Source of the DNA: Sphingobium sp. CCH11-B1
Lineage (GTDB): Bacteria; Pseudomonadota; Alphaproteobacteria; Sphingomonadales; Sphingomonadaceae
Direction of reading: 5' to 3'
NCBI RefSeq assembly: GCF_001556865.1
Contig: NZ_LSJY01000079.1
Coordinates: 41,821 to 105,820, forward strand
Length of the DNA: 64,000 bases
Of the stretch, positions 26,358-34,619 are shown piece by piece (positions within the stretch are counted from its first letter, which is position 1; each line of letters starts with the position of its first letter). The notes below the pieces were generated by a model that was given only the letters and a program-made list of their open reading frames with translations, was not told the DNA's origin and ran no database searches. The position numbers were made by a program, and so were the translations under genes.

Positions 26358-26831
26358 TCACCACGGGGTTCCATCCTTGCGGGTGAAGCGCCAGCCGCCT
26401 TCGGACCATGCTGCGGCGAGGTCATCCTCGGGATATTCGCCCTGGTCGGTGGCACTCCGGTCGCCCACTTCAAGATATTGGACGTCCTCCCCGGTAGGGT
26501 TGACCAGATGATGGGCCATGCCGCCCGCCGGGAACCCCGCGCACATGCCCGGTTCCAGTGGCACTTCGCCAGCGTCGGTTCGCAGAATGGGATGACCGGA
26601 GAGGATGTAGATGAACTCCTCCTGCTCTGTGTGCCTATGCAGCAGGGCGGACTGCGCGCCCGGCGGCAGCACCGTGAGGTTCACGCCAAAGCGCGACAGG
26701 CCAAACGCATCGCCAAGCTGGCGCTTGATCCGACCGGATACGCGCGCAGCAAATTGCGGCGGGTAATTGGAAGGCTTCGCGCGTGGCGCGATGTCCATGG
26801 CGCGGCGTGGCACCGGGGGAGAAGTGGTCAT
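26358..26831 (-). CDS. Cupin domain protein
   Basis: A 157-residue small cupin. The central barrel shows the metal-ligand motif 1 as LLHRHTEQEEFIYILSG (H-x-H-x4-E) and a later motif 2 with GMAHHLVN. Substrate unknown. The ATG at 26831 has GGAGG at 9-bp spacing; the frame is open further but without conserved sequence. It is the last gene of the minus-strand run MAPEG - monooxygenase-like - VOC - cupin, 22 bp after VOC. Confidence 0.8.
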   Translation of the reverse strand: MTTSPPVPRRAMDIAPRAKPSNYPPQFAARVSGRIKRQLGDAFGLSRFGVNLTVLPPGAQSALLHRHTEQEEFIYILSGHPILRTDAGEVPLEPGMCAGFPAGGMAHHLVNPTGEDVQYLEVGDRSATDQGEYPEDDLAAAWSEGGWRFTRKDGTPW

Positions 26832-26853
26832 GCGATATGCCTCCGCGTGATCG

Positions 26854-27252
26854 TCAAGAATTGTCGGCCTGATGACAGACAATGCATATCTTGTTGCCGT
26901 CGAGATCCCGGAAATAGGCACCGTAGTAATGGGCGTGATACTGTGGTCGTAAACCCGGGGCGCCCTCGCTCGTTGCGCCGGCTGCTATTGCGATTGCGTA
27001 GGTGCGGTCGACCGTGGCGCGATCAGGCGCCAGCAGGGCCACCATGCCGCCGTTGCCTGGATCGGCCGCTTGCCCGTCGAAAGGCGGACCAAGTGCGAAA
27101 AGCGGGCGGGTCGACTCCGCCGGGTTCCAGATCACCAGATGCGAAGGGACTTCGGAATGCCGGCGGCGCCACCCCAGTTCACGCATGATTGTGGCATAGA
27201 AGTCGCTCGCCCGGTCATGGTCATTCGTGCCGATAAAGACATGGGAAATCAT
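26854..27252 (-). CDS. VOC (glyoxalase/dioxygenase-like) family protein
   Basis: A 132-residue vicinal-oxygen-chelate protein. It opens ISHVFIGTNDHDRASDFYATI, the usual beta-alpha start with a His ligand, and ends with HYYGAYFRDLDGNKICIVCH, where the D-L-D-G-N-K motif is typical. It could be a glyoxalase, dioxygenase or thiol transferase-like enzyme; substrate unknown. Part of the detoxification-type operon. Confidence 0.82.
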   Translation of the reverse strand: MISHVFIGTNDHDRASDFYATIMRELGWRRRHSEVPSHLVIWNPAESTRPLFALGPPFDGQAADPGNGGMVALLAPDRATVDRTYAIAIAAGATSEGAPGLRPQYHAHYYGAYFRDLDGNKICIVCHQADNS

Positions 27253-27292
27253 CGCCGCACTCCCGGAAGAAAGATTGACTCGTTCACGCGCA

Positions 27293-27601
27293 TCAGAGGA
27301 TTTTTGCCTCGATCGCGTTGAGGTAGAGGAATTCCGGCGCGCGAACGCCCGCGACGCGCCTGATCTCGACCAGCCTCGGGGATTCGAAGAAGGCTCGTGC
27401 CGCGTCCAGTGAGGTCCAGCGCGAAAAGTGGACGACGTGCCTCGCATCCGTGTCATAGGCCAGAATCTGATAAGCTATCTCGCCCGCCTCCCGCCGGATC
27501 GTCGCGGCATCGTCGAAGATGGCCTTCCACGTCTCGTAGTCATCGACTTCATGGATGATGAGGACATGGTATCCATCTGCTCGTTCGATCGGGGCGCTCA
27601 T
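27293..27601 (-). CDS. Dimeric alpha-beta barrel (antibiotic-biosynthesis-monooxygenase-like) protein
   Basis: A 102-residue protein of ferredoxin-like alpha/beta fold: HVLIIHEVDDYETWKAIFDD, QILAYDTDARHVVHFSRWTS, AARAFFESPRL. This layout is shared by ABM and related stress-response proteins. The start at 27601 overlaps the MAPEG stop (27598) by 4 bp. Enzymatic activity unknown. Confidence 0.7.
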   Translation of the reverse strand: MSAPIERADGYHVLIIHEVDDYETWKAIFDDAATIRREAGEIAYQILAYDTDARHVVHFSRWTSLDAARAFFESPRLVEIRRVAGVRAPEFLYLNAIEAKIL

Positions 27602-28044
27602 GTCGAGGCTCCGGTGCGGACCAGAAGATCAATGGCGAAGCCAAGCCACATCGCGAACAACGCAATGCTCGAGGCGATGTAGACGCGAGCACGGGTCCTG
27701 ATCGTATTGGGGCCGATATGGATGACAGTATGCGCCAGCCGAAGGGCGACAAAGACCCACGCCAGCGCAACCTGTATGCCCGACGCGCTGCCTGTCATGA
27801 TCAGCAGGGGCACCAGGGTAAAATAGAGCACGGGCATCTCGAACAGATTGGCGAGGTTTTGTGCGGGCCGTTCGACGGGACGAAAGTAGCGGCCAACGGC
27901 TTCCCCGTTGGCGAAGTCGGCAACGGTCGGCTTATTGGCTGCGATATGAGCAAAGCGCTGCCGCAAAAGAATGCACCAGACCGAGAATATCATCGCGGCC
28001 ATGGCCACCGTTGGCCAGAGAATGGCCAGATTCATGTCCCTCAT
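27598..28044 (-). CDS. MAPEG family membrane protein
   Basis: A 148-residue integral membrane protein with four hydrophobic helices and the MAPEG pattern (RPVERPAQNLANLFEMPVLYF in helix 2, ALRLAHTVIHIGPNTIRTRA in the loop before helix 4). Bacterial MAPEG proteins have glutathione-dependent or unknown activities. ATG 28044 chosen; 28035 is also possible. First gene of the operon, 100 bp from the divergent HxlR regulator. Confidence 0.8.
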   Translation of the reverse strand: MRDMNLAILWPTVAMAAMIFSVWCILLRQRFAHIAANKPTVADFANGEAVGRYFRPVERPAQNLANLFEMPVLYFTLVPLLIMTGSASGIQVALAWVFVALRLAHTVIHIGPNTIRTRARVYIASSIALFAMWLGFAIDLLVRTGAST

Positions 28045-28074
28045 CGCTGCGCGCCTCCTCGCTATGGCCCGATA

Positions 28075-28129
28075 CTGAGTCCAAATTTCACACTTAGGCA
28101 TAGAAGCTGGATTTGTTTTTGCAACTCAG
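28075..28129. promoter_or_regulatory. Nested dyad between MAPEG and HxlR genes
   Basis: CTGAGT (28075-28080) and CAAAT (28082-28086) are mirrored by ATTTG (28111-28115) and ACTCAG (28124-28129). The symmetric arrangement in a 100-bp divergent intergenic region fits an operator for the HxlR protein acting on both promoters. Inferred from symmetry only. Confidence 0.4.
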
Positions 28130-28143
28130 ATATTCTCCAAGGC

Positions 28144-28638
28144 ATGGCCACACCCCCGTTTCGTCGTCAGTCCCCGATTCACATCAGTCACTGCACGCTC
28201 GCGGCAAGCTTCGATTTCCTGGGGGATCGCTGGTCATTGCTCATCCTGCGCAGCGCACTTTTCGGAGTACGGCGCTATGATGATTTCCACACCGAGATCG
28301 GCATACCGCGGACCGTGCTTGCCGACCGGCTCAAACGCCTCGTCGCCTCGGGACTGATGACCCGGCAGGACTACAAGGCGGATGGAAGCCGCCCGCGGAA
28401 GGAATATCTCCTGACCGAAATGGGCGAGGCGCTTCGCCTTCCATTTCTCGCGATGCGCCAGTGGTCGGACCGGTGGGTCGGCCAAGGCAGGACGCCGCCG
28501 ATGACCATCATACGCAAGTCGGACGGGGCGGAGATACGCGTCGGCTTTGTCGACACGAAGGCGCGCGTCGTTCCAGGAGACGACCTGGCCGCCCGGTTCG
28601 AGGATTGGGCCCCGGTTCCCATGAAAGGAGCCGAGTAG
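28144..28638 (+). CDS. HxlR-family transcriptional regulator
   Basis: A 164-residue winged-helix regulator. The HxlR pattern is clear: HCTLAASFDFLGDRWSLLIL, then a wing region RYDDFHTEIGIPRTVLADRLKRLVASGLM and the acidic/basic wing KEYLLTEMGEALR. It likely controls the divergent MAPEG-to-cupin operon, sensing an electrophile or redox signal as relatives do (inference). ATG 28144; the long open frame upstream lacks family features. Confidence 0.85.
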   Translation: MATPPFRRQSPIHISHCTLAASFDFLGDRWSLLILRSALFGVRRYDDFHTEIGIPRTVLADRLKRLVASGLMTRQDYKADGSRPRKEYLLTEMGEALRLPFLAMRQWSDRWVGQGRTPPMTIIRKSDGAEIRVGFVDTKARVVPGDDLAARFEDWAPVPMKGAE

Positions 28639-28910
28639 CGCTGGAATGCAGGTTGCACCGTAGCGAAGAATGCTGAAGTCCGGGCACCTACGTCAGGTCC
28701 AGGTCCGCGCCGCCAGCGATCCCTCCCGTTCCAACCGTTTGGCGGCGCTTGCAGCGACACGTACCCTCACGGCGAGACCTTCCTTCGCCAGGACTTCGGC
28801 GAGATCTTGGACCATTGCGATCAGCACCTCTTCGTGCTGGCCGTTTACCTCGAAGGGGAGGGGGAGGGCGGTGTGCGTGCCCGGAAATCGGGAGGTGACG
28901 GGAGGACTCC

Positions 28911-29387
28911 ATGAAAATCGAACTGCGCCGGATCAATCACAATCCCAAATTGTCGGAGGAGACCAACGCCTTTTCGGCGGAGATATGGATCGATGGCGAG
29001 CACGCATTCGACGCCCGCAATCAGGGGCAGGGGGGCTGCGATTTCTACCGCCAGACAGGGCGCTGGACCGAGGCTGAGGTCAATGCCTGGCTCAAGGCGC
29101 ATCGTCCGATCCGCCCGTTCCAGGGCCTCACTCTCGAACATGATCTCGAGGCTGAAGTCGGAGACCTACTGGCGCACGAACTCGAATATCGCCGGCTGAA
29201 GCGGTTGCTTCGCACCAATCTCATCACGATCGAGCGCGGCCAGATATTCCAGTATCCGCTGCGCAAGCGCCCGCTCGACCTTGTCACGCGGGCGGTTACC
29301 GTCACCAATCCCGCCGCCGTGATCGTCAACACCGGCGGCGAGGAGGTCATGCGCAAGGCGCTCGCCATTCTCCTGGCAGCAAACTGA
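28911..29387 (+). CDS. Hypothetical backbone protein (158 aa)
   Basis: A 158-residue protein of unknown function: AEIWIDGEHAFDARNQGQGG, then a helix-rich middle (VGDLLAHELEYRRLKRLLRT) and a short C-terminal strand-helix (VIVNTGGEEVMRKALA). GGGAGGACTCC precedes the ATG. A G-run leader (28852-28869) lies about 40 bp upstream. The 272 bp between HxlR and this gene shows no convincing gene. Confidence 0.6.
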   Translation: MKIELRRINHNPKLSEETNAFSAEIWIDGEHAFDARNQGQGGCDFYRQTGRWTEAEVNAWLKAHRPIRPFQGLTLEHDLEAEVGDLLAHELEYRRLKRLLRTNLITIERGQIFQYPLRKRPLDLVTRAVTVTNPAAVIVNTGGEEVMRKALAILLAAN

Positions 29388-29416
29388 CCGCAAAAGCCTG
29401 CATTGGAGAAACACAC

Positions 29417-30541
29417 GTGGGCCTTCCGCTCTCGTCAGTGCGCCCCTTGGGTGGCAGGGACCTTGACGTCGCCGTCGATGATCTGATCATCGATGCGATC
29501 GCGTGCGGCGCCTGGTTCGCCTTCAATCTGTCGGGCGGCAAGGACTCCACGGCGTCGGCACAGACCGTCATCGCCTTGCTGGATCATATGGGCCATCCTC
29601 GCGCACGGCGTATCGCAATCCACGCCGATCTCGGCCGCGCCGAATGGCGCTCGACGCCCGCGACCGTCGCCGTGATCGCCCGGCGTCTCGGCCTTCCGCT
29701 CGTCGTCGTGCGCCGCGGTGCCGGCGACATGGTCGCGCGCTGGGAGCAGCGCTTCGCCAATGGATGCCGGCGTTACGAGAATCTCGAACTTTATCATCTG
29801 ATCGGTCCCTGGAGTCAGGCCAACAAGCGCTTCTGCACCTCGGAACTAAAGGCGCAGGTGATCGGACCGGCGCTTGCCCGGCGGTTCAGGGGCGAGAAGG
29901 TCGTTTCAGTGATCGGCCTGCGCCGCGCCGAAAGCCATGGCCGCCGGGATACGCCAATATCGAGGCTAGACGTGCGCTTCGCCAAGCCGGGGAACGCCGC
30001 AGGCACCCGAATGATCAACTGGTATCCCGGCGTGGACTGGACAGCCGATGATGTTTTTGCGGTTCATGCCCACCACGACCTGCCGCTGCATGAGGCCTAT
30101 TGCCGCTTCGGCGCGACACGATTGTCCTGCGCCTTTTGCGTCCTTGCATCCGCCCACGATCTTGCCGCCGCTTCCGATGCCGACGACAATCGCGATCTCT
30201 ATCGTCATCTCGTCGGCATGGAGGCGGCTTCGACCTTCTCGTTCCAGCCTGGGCGCTGGCTTGCCGACGTAGCGCCGCGCCTGCTCACGCCGTCGCTGCA
30301 CCGGGATATAGTGCAGGCCAAAGCCGATGCCGTAGAGCGCCGTGCGATCGAGGCGGCAATGCCGCCCGGCCTGCGCTTCGTGAAGGGCAAGCCGCCACGG
30401 CTGCCGACGCTGGATGAGGCGAAGGCCGTTGCAGCGGCGCGGGCAGGCATCCTGAGCCGTCACGGCCTCGACAATCACTTCCCCGATGCCGCTTCAGTAC
30501 GCCGGAGGTTCGAGGAGCTCATCGATGCGCATGCGGCTTGA
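29417..30541 (+). CDS. PAPS-reductase-like PP-loop family protein
   Basis: A 374-residue enzyme of the adenine-nucleotide alpha-hydrolase superfamily. The PP-loop SGGKDST is at residues 39-45. Later features are NKRFCTSELKAQVI near 135 and the cysteine pair SCAFC near 236-239, as in PAPS-reductase-like and DndC-like proteins. Such enzymes activate a substrate by adenylation; cysteines often bind a cluster or carry sulfur. On plasmids these are frequent but uncharacterised. GTG start at 29417, after TTGGAGAAAC. Substrate and partner unknown. Confidence 0.8.
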   Translation: MGLPLSSVRPLGGRDLDVAVDDLIIDAIACGAWFAFNLSGGKDSTASAQTVIALLDHMGHPRARRIAIHADLGRAEWRSTPATVAVIARRLGLPLVVVRRGAGDMVARWEQRFANGCRRYENLELYHLIGPWSQANKRFCTSELKAQVIGPALARRFRGEKVVSVIGLRRAESHGRRDTPISRLDVRFAKPGNAAGTRMINWYPGVDWTADDVFAVHAHHDLPLHEAYCRFGATRLSCAFCVLASAHDLAAASDADDNRDLYRHLVGMEAASTFSFQPGRWLADVAPRLLTPSLHRDIVQAKADAVERRAIEAAMPPGLRFVKGKPPRLPTLDEAKAVAAARAGILSRHGLDNHFPDAASVRRRFEELIDAHAA

Positions 30542-30636
30542 AGGCTGAGCGGCCTGGTGACTGCGTGACAAAGGGGAGGCGGGGAGATCGGATGAGGCGA
30601 GCGGAATGATCCAACCGCCCCATCCGGAGTGCGCTC

Positions 30637-32328
30637 ATGTCCCTTCCCGCCACCATCCAGACTGCCGTCGGCCAGTCCATCCTCGGAAAAATCACAAGCC
30701 TCTATAATAATAGTGTCGCCGACGTTTTGAACGAGATTCTGCAAAATTGCCGCCGGGCCGGTGCGACGCGTGTCGATATCGACAGTTTCGAGCTGGCTGA
30801 CCGGCAGGTTCTGGTCATGCGCGACGATGGCAGCGGCATCGACGATCCCGCCAAGCTCGTGACGCTGGGCGATTCCGGCTGGGACAGCGCGATCGCGGAC
30901 CGCGAGGATCCTGCCGGCATGGGCGTGTTCAGCCTTGCCGGTCACCCCGTCGAAATCCGCTCCTTCTCGCCGGCAGCAGGCAAAGGCTGGTGCGTGACCA
31001 TCGCCCCCGATGCCTGGGAAAGGGCAACCCCGCTGGAAATCGAACCCTGTTCCATTGCGCGCGGCACCGAGATTCTTATCGATATGCCTGCGGCGTGGGC
31101 CAGCGCCCTGCCTGCTGCTGCGGCCACGGCGGCAACATTTTATCCGCTTCCCGTCCACTTCCAGGGAGAGCCGTGCGCCCAGCGGGATTTTCTCGCCGAG
31201 GCATACCGGACCGAGCAGTGGGACGGCTGCCGGATCGGTATCTTCCGGGGACGGAACTACCGTTCGTCAACCGAAGTCTCCATCAACTTCCACGGGCTTA
31301 CCGTGCCGTGCCCGATGCCCAGCGTGAGCGAGGTTGGCGGGGACGGGTGCTGGTATGTCCGGGTCGATATCGTGGACGCCCCCGCATTGCAGCTCGTCCT
31401 GCCGGCGCGCAAGGAAATGGTGCAGAATGCCGTCCTCGACACGCTACGCGAAGCCGCCGAAGCGGCGATCTACAGAGCTATCGCCGTCAGCGGCAGCCAT
31501 CGCCTTGCCCATGAGCAATGGCAGCGCGCCCATGCCTTGGGCGTGATCCTCCCCGAAGCTGCGCCCTGGCTATCGGGCTGGGTGCCACGCACTGCCGATT
31601 CCGACGGCACACTGCTCGGTGATCCTGTCGCCGGTACTGCCATGATACTGGTTCCATGCGAGGAGCCTCCTATCGAACAATGTGCGGGCCGTATCCTGTG
31701 CGAGGGGCTGCCGCTTGGCGGGACTCTCGTTCGCGAAGTCGCCGGGTTCGAAGGCTATGGATGGTATGACGCGCTGCCGCGTGTCTCGGATATCTCGTTC
31801 AACGTTGAGAGCGATGCCGGCATCTATGTCTATCGCGGCGGCGAGAGCCCTCCTCCCGGCATTGAATCGGGCCGGGTCACCCGCATCACCCTCGACGTTG
31901 CGGTCAAGCCGTCAGCAAGTGCGACCGGAGACGATAATCGCCATAGCTTTACGGCCGACGTTCTGATCGCACCGGATGATGGCTGGTACAGCGATCTCGA
32001 CCAGACGGTGATCCTGCTGACGCAGGACAGCGCCATTACGCCGCATGAACTGGCTTCGCTGATCGAGGATGCGTGCTTCACGCCGGGCGACGATAGCGGA
32101 GACGACAGCTGGGACACCCAGCACAGCAATTTCGAGAAGCGCGCACGCCATGTCGCCAATGAACTGCTGCTCGGGGAAGAGACCGCGATCCTCGAGCGTA
32201 TCCGCGATGTTCTCCTCGACGAGGTGAGCTGGCTTGTTCCCGAAGGGCGCCGCGTGACGATCCTCGCCGAACGCGGCCAAATGACCCTCTCCTATGTGCC
32301 GGGCGAAGATGCGGTCATGTCTGCCTGA
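30637..32328 (+). CDS. GHKL ATPase domain protein
   Basis: A 563-residue protein with an N-terminal Hsp90/MutL/histidine-kinase-like ATPase fold: N box VLNEILQNCRRAGAT (about residues 30-44), G1 box RDDGSGI (about 62-68) and G2-like AGMGVFSLAGH (about 90-100). The remaining ~400 residues are unknown, with an acidic patch (DSGDDSWD...) near residue 490. It could be an energy-driven chaperone or effector. It lies between the PP-loop genes; a G-run leader at 30571-30587 precedes it. ATG with GGAGTGCG upstream. Confidence 0.7.
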   Translation: MSLPATIQTAVGQSILGKITSLYNNSVADVLNEILQNCRRAGATRVDIDSFELADRQVLVMRDDGSGIDDPAKLVTLGDSGWDSAIADREDPAGMGVFSLAGHPVEIRSFSPAAGKGWCVTIAPDAWERATPLEIEPCSIARGTEILIDMPAAWASALPAAAATAATFYPLPVHFQGEPCAQRDFLAEAYRTEQWDGCRIGIFRGRNYRSSTEVSINFHGLTVPCPMPSVSEVGGDGCWYVRVDIVDAPALQLVLPARKEMVQNAVLDTLREAAEAAIYRAIAVSGSHRLAHEQWQRAHALGVILPEAAPWLSGWVPRTADSDGTLLGDPVAGTAMILVPCEEPPIEQCAGRILCEGLPLGGTLVREVAGFEGYGWYDALPRVSDISFNVESDAGIYVYRGGESPPPGIESGRVTRITLDVAVKPSASATGDDNRHSFTADVLIAPDDGWYSDLDQTVILLTQDSAITPHELASLIEDACFTPGDDSGDDSWDTQHSNFEKRARHVANELLLGEETAILERIRDVLLDEVSWLVPEGRRVTILAERGQMTLSYVPGEDAVMSA

Positions 32329-32379
32329 CGAGCGAGGCAAGCTATCTACCACCCCATTGCCAATGGAAGGAACCCTGCC

Positions 32380-32754
32380 ATGCGCCGGACCTCGCTGCAT
32401 ATCTACTCCACAGTGCATCTGCCCGAGGCGGAGCGCGAAGCCATCGACGCGCTGATCCTCACTGCGCCCCGCGACGTCGGGGGACGTCTGGTCGTGGAGC
32501 ATCTTGACCTTGTGATCGAGCCCTACCAGTTCGGCTTTTTCGTCCATACCGGGGTTTGTGAGGACGAGGCTGAGCGGCCGGAAAGCATCTCACCCGAATT
32601 CTGGGCGATCCTGCGCGCGGCCGCCATGGCTGGCGCTGCGTGGATGTTGTTCGACCGGGATGAGCCGCCGACGCAAGGCCTGCCGATGTTCGGTGCACGG
32701 CCGATCCCCGATCCTTGCCATAACCCTCGTCAACGGGAGTATCACCATGACTGA
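32380..32754 (+). CDS. Small DUF5983-like protein
   Basis: A 124-residue protein with FGFFVHTG and AGAAWMLFDRDEPPTQGLPMF, a pattern related to the DUF5983 gene at 24842 (YGWFI ... LLFDCDAGEIDGLTIF). AAGGAACC precedes the ATG. The function is unknown; similarity to the other DUF5983-like gene is by eye. Its stop overlaps the next start. Confidence 0.55.
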   Translation: MRRTSLHIYSTVHLPEAEREAIDALILTAPRDVGGRLVVEHLDLVIEPYQFGFFVHTGVCEDEAERPESISPEFWAILRAAAMAGAAWMLFDRDEPPTQGLPMFGARPIPDPCHNPRQREYHHD

Positions 32755-32953
32755 CCGATATCTGCCATCGGCCTTGTCACCCCGGCTCAGACACCTCTCG
32801 ACGTTCGAGAATGCCTACAGGGTTGCAGTCCAACGGCGACGAAGCAGCGGCCGGGATCAATTCATCGTCAGTACGGGCGATCCGGTCCAACCGTTTCGCG
32901 CGACCAGCCGCTGGCCCGAGTCGACGGAGCGGCTTCTCGCGCTGGTTGCCTGA
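32747..32953 (+). CDS. Small hypothetical protein (68 aa)
   Basis: A 68-residue basic protein (MTDRYLPSALSPRLRHLSTF, ending WPESTERLLALVA) whose ATG at 32747 overlaps the previous stop by 8 bp, with CGGGAG upstream. Unrecognised. Overlapping arrangement supports it being real. Confidence 0.45.
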   Translation: MTDRYLPSALSPRLRHLSTFENAYRVAVQRRRSSGRDQFIVSTGDPVQPFRATSRWPESTERLLALVA

Positions 32954-33038
32954 CCGCCCCGTCTTGGTTCGGAATCTGACTGGGCCGGATTGACCCGGCT
33001 CGGTCTACGACCTTCTCAATCCTGTTTCGGAGTGGCTC

Positions 33039-33452
33039 ATGGCAAGCCCTCAACAGAATGCGCGATTACGCGCTGTGCTTTCGCGCCCGCCGGTCGTTGC
33101 CGCCTGGCGCGCCGGCGTCGATTCCACCGCGATGGTCATCGAACTCGTCGAGCGCGGCGAAACCCCGGACATGGTACTGATTGCCCAGATGCCGAAAAAG
33201 CCGCAAACCCTGTCCTTCATTCCGATATTTCAGGCGTGGATGGATACCCATCGGGTTCCGTACGCCGTGGTTCGTTATGAACCGCGGCGCTTCAAGCATT
33301 GGCCGCCTTATGCGGATCTTCTCGAAAACTGCCTGACTAACGGCCCCCTGCCGTCGATCGCTTTTTCCAGGTCGAGCTGCTCCTTAGGTCCAGGCTCGCC
33401 GAATGTCTTCCATGCCGGAGTGGATGAAGTAGCAGGCCGGACGACGCGCTAA
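33039..33452 (+). pseudogene. Truncated PP-loop protein cut by the metal cassette
   Basis: The first ~115 residues belong to a plasmid PP-loop family: AAWRAGVDSTAMVIELVERG carries the nucleotide-binding loop (degenerate SGGVDS), followed by DMVLIAQMPKKPQT and YEPRRFKHWPPYADLLENCL, then FSRSSCSL. After that Cys-Ser-Leu (about 33384) the family resemblance stops and the frame runs 22 residues into unrelated sequence to 33452. The break lies 40 bp before the inverted repeats at the cassette boundary, so the gene was probably cut by an insertion or deletion there. GGAGTGGCTC before the ATG. Confidence 0.6.
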
Positions 33453-33489
33453 CCCAGAAAGCTGGCGGCGGCCGACCTACTACTTCATC
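33423..33489. repeat. Imperfect inverted repeat at the cassette left boundary
   Basis: GATGAAGTAG (33423-33432) is mirrored by CTACTTCATC (33480-33489), and inner bases (AGGCCGG against CCGACCT) continue the symmetry imperfectly. The outer copy points away from the cassette. A third copy, AGATGAAGTAG, is at 36757-36767. Confidence 0.5.
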
Positions 33490-33880
33490 TTGGAGCGAGT
33501 GCGTCGAGAATCTGGCACTCCGCAATCGTGCCGCCGTCGCACAAAGCGATCACGGCGCTGAGTTCGCGGCGCAGGGCCGCCAGGTCCGCGAGCTTGCGAT
33601 CGATTTCAGCAAGATGCGAATTAGCAATAGCATCGACCGAGCGACAGTCGCGCTGGTCCTGCGAGGAGAGGCTGAGCAGCTCGCGCACTTGGTCGAGCGA
33701 GAAACCGAGATCGCGCGCGCGGCGAATGAAGCTGAGCCGCGCCAGCGCGTCCTGGCCGTAGGCGCGATAGTTGCCGCCGGTTCGATCGGGCTTCGCGAGC
33801 AGGCCGATCCGCTCATAGTAGCGGATCGTCTCCACCTTGGTGTTCGTCGCCTTGCCGAGATTGCCGATCGTGAACGCCAT
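33485..33880 (-). CDS. MerR-family metal-responsive regulator
   Basis: A 131-residue MerR family regulator. The winged HTH is at residues 1-40 (IGNLGKATNTKVETIRYYER then IGLL), followed by the dimerisation helix and a C-terminal metal-binding region with Cys in RDCRSVDAI, His in NSHLAEID, and Cys in ALCDGG and AECQIL, a pattern close to Cd/Pb/Zn-type members. The ATG at 33880 abuts the promoter it controls. Its operators are at 33890-33906 and 36630-36644. The stop lies inside the left terminal repeat. Confidence 0.85.
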   Translation of the reverse strand: MAFTIGNLGKATNTKVETIRYYERIGLLAKPDRTGGNYRAYGQDALARLSFIRRARDLGFSLDQVRELLSLSSQDQRDCRSVDAIANSHLAEIDRKLADLAALRRELSAVIALCDGGTIAECQILDALAPR

Positions 33881-33884
33881 CGCC

Positions 33885-33915
33885 TTGACCCTGTAGTTGC
33901 TACAGGCCGTAGATA
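33885..33915 (+). promoter_or_regulatory. MerR-controlled promoter of the CDF gene
   Basis: A -35 TTGACC (33885-33890), a 19-bp spacer and a -10 TAGATA (33910-33915). The spacer holds a perfect 7-3-7 dyad, CCTGTAGTTGCTACAGG (33890-33906). The over-long spacer with a central dyad is diagnostic for MerR activators, which untwist the DNA on metal binding. It reads towards the CDF gene (33948). Confidence 0.85.
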
Positions 33916-33947
33916 GGACGTCACGACGAGCAAAGCGAGGTGACGAC

Positions 33948-34619
33948 ATGGCTGGCGGATGCTGCGGAGGCCACGAAACAACGGCGCCGACCCAGGACAA
34001 GGTATGGCGGCGCGTGCTCTGGATCGCGTTGGCGATCAACGTGGCCATGTTCGGCGTCGAGATCATGGCGGGTGTGATTGCCCACTCAGCGTCGCTCAAA
34101 GCCGATGCACTCGACTTTCTCGGCGATGCCGCCAACTATGCGATCAGCCTGGGCGTCGCCGGGCTGGCGCTCAAATGGCGCGCACGAGCGGCGCTCGCGA
34201 AGGGCGCATCGCTGCTTCTGCTGGGGCTGTGGATACTGGCGAGCACGGTGGGGATGGCGATCGCCGGAACGCTTCCGAAAGCCGAGACGATGGGCATCAT
34301 CGGCACGGTTGCGCTGCTCGCGAACCTCGCCTGCGCCGCCATGCTCTGGCGCTACCGCGAAGGCGACGCCAATCGGCGCTCGGTGTGGATCTGCTCGCGC
34401 AACGACGTTATCGGCAACCTTGCCGTGGTCGCTGCAGCGGCCGGCGTGTTCGGAACCGGCACAGGGTGGCCTGACATCACCGTCGCGGCGATCCTCGCCG
34501 GACTCGGCGTCAGCGGCGGGTGGCAGATCGTGCGACAAGCGCTCGGCGAAATGCGCGGCAACCGCGCGCCCGAGCGCGGGCTCACTCTCCGCCAAACCGC
34601 AGGCGTATCCCGCCATTAA
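33948..34619 (+). CDS. Cation diffusion facilitator family exporter
   Basis: A 223-residue inner-membrane cation transporter. The N-terminus has a metal-binding-like GGCCGGH. The membrane part has six hydrophobic helices; HSASLKADALDFLGDAANY in helix 2 matches the CDF metal-site pattern (S-x-A-D-x3-D), and the helix-5 counterpart is CSRNDVIGNL. It is shorter than CzcD because the C-terminal cytoplasmic domain is almost absent. It should export divalent metals into the periplasm. Under the MerR promoter at 33885-33915. Its 3' end overlaps the convergent TonB receptor gene by 38 bp. Confidence 0.82.
   Translation: MAGGCCGGHETTAPTQDKVWRRVLWIALAINVAMFGVEIMAGVIAHSASLKADALDFLGDAANYAISLGVAGLALKWRARAALAKGASLLLLGLWILASTVGMAIAGTLPKAETMGIIGTVALLANLACAAMLWRYREGDANRRSVWICSRNDVIGNLAVVAAAAGVFGTGTGWPDITVAAILAGLGVSGGWQIVRQALGEMRGNRAPERGLTLRQTAGVSRH

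Noticed and set aside
28639..28910. Possible gene remnant between HxlR and the 158-residue gene
   Set aside because: Short frames on both strands read protein-like for 40-50 residues, but none has a start site or a recognisable family.
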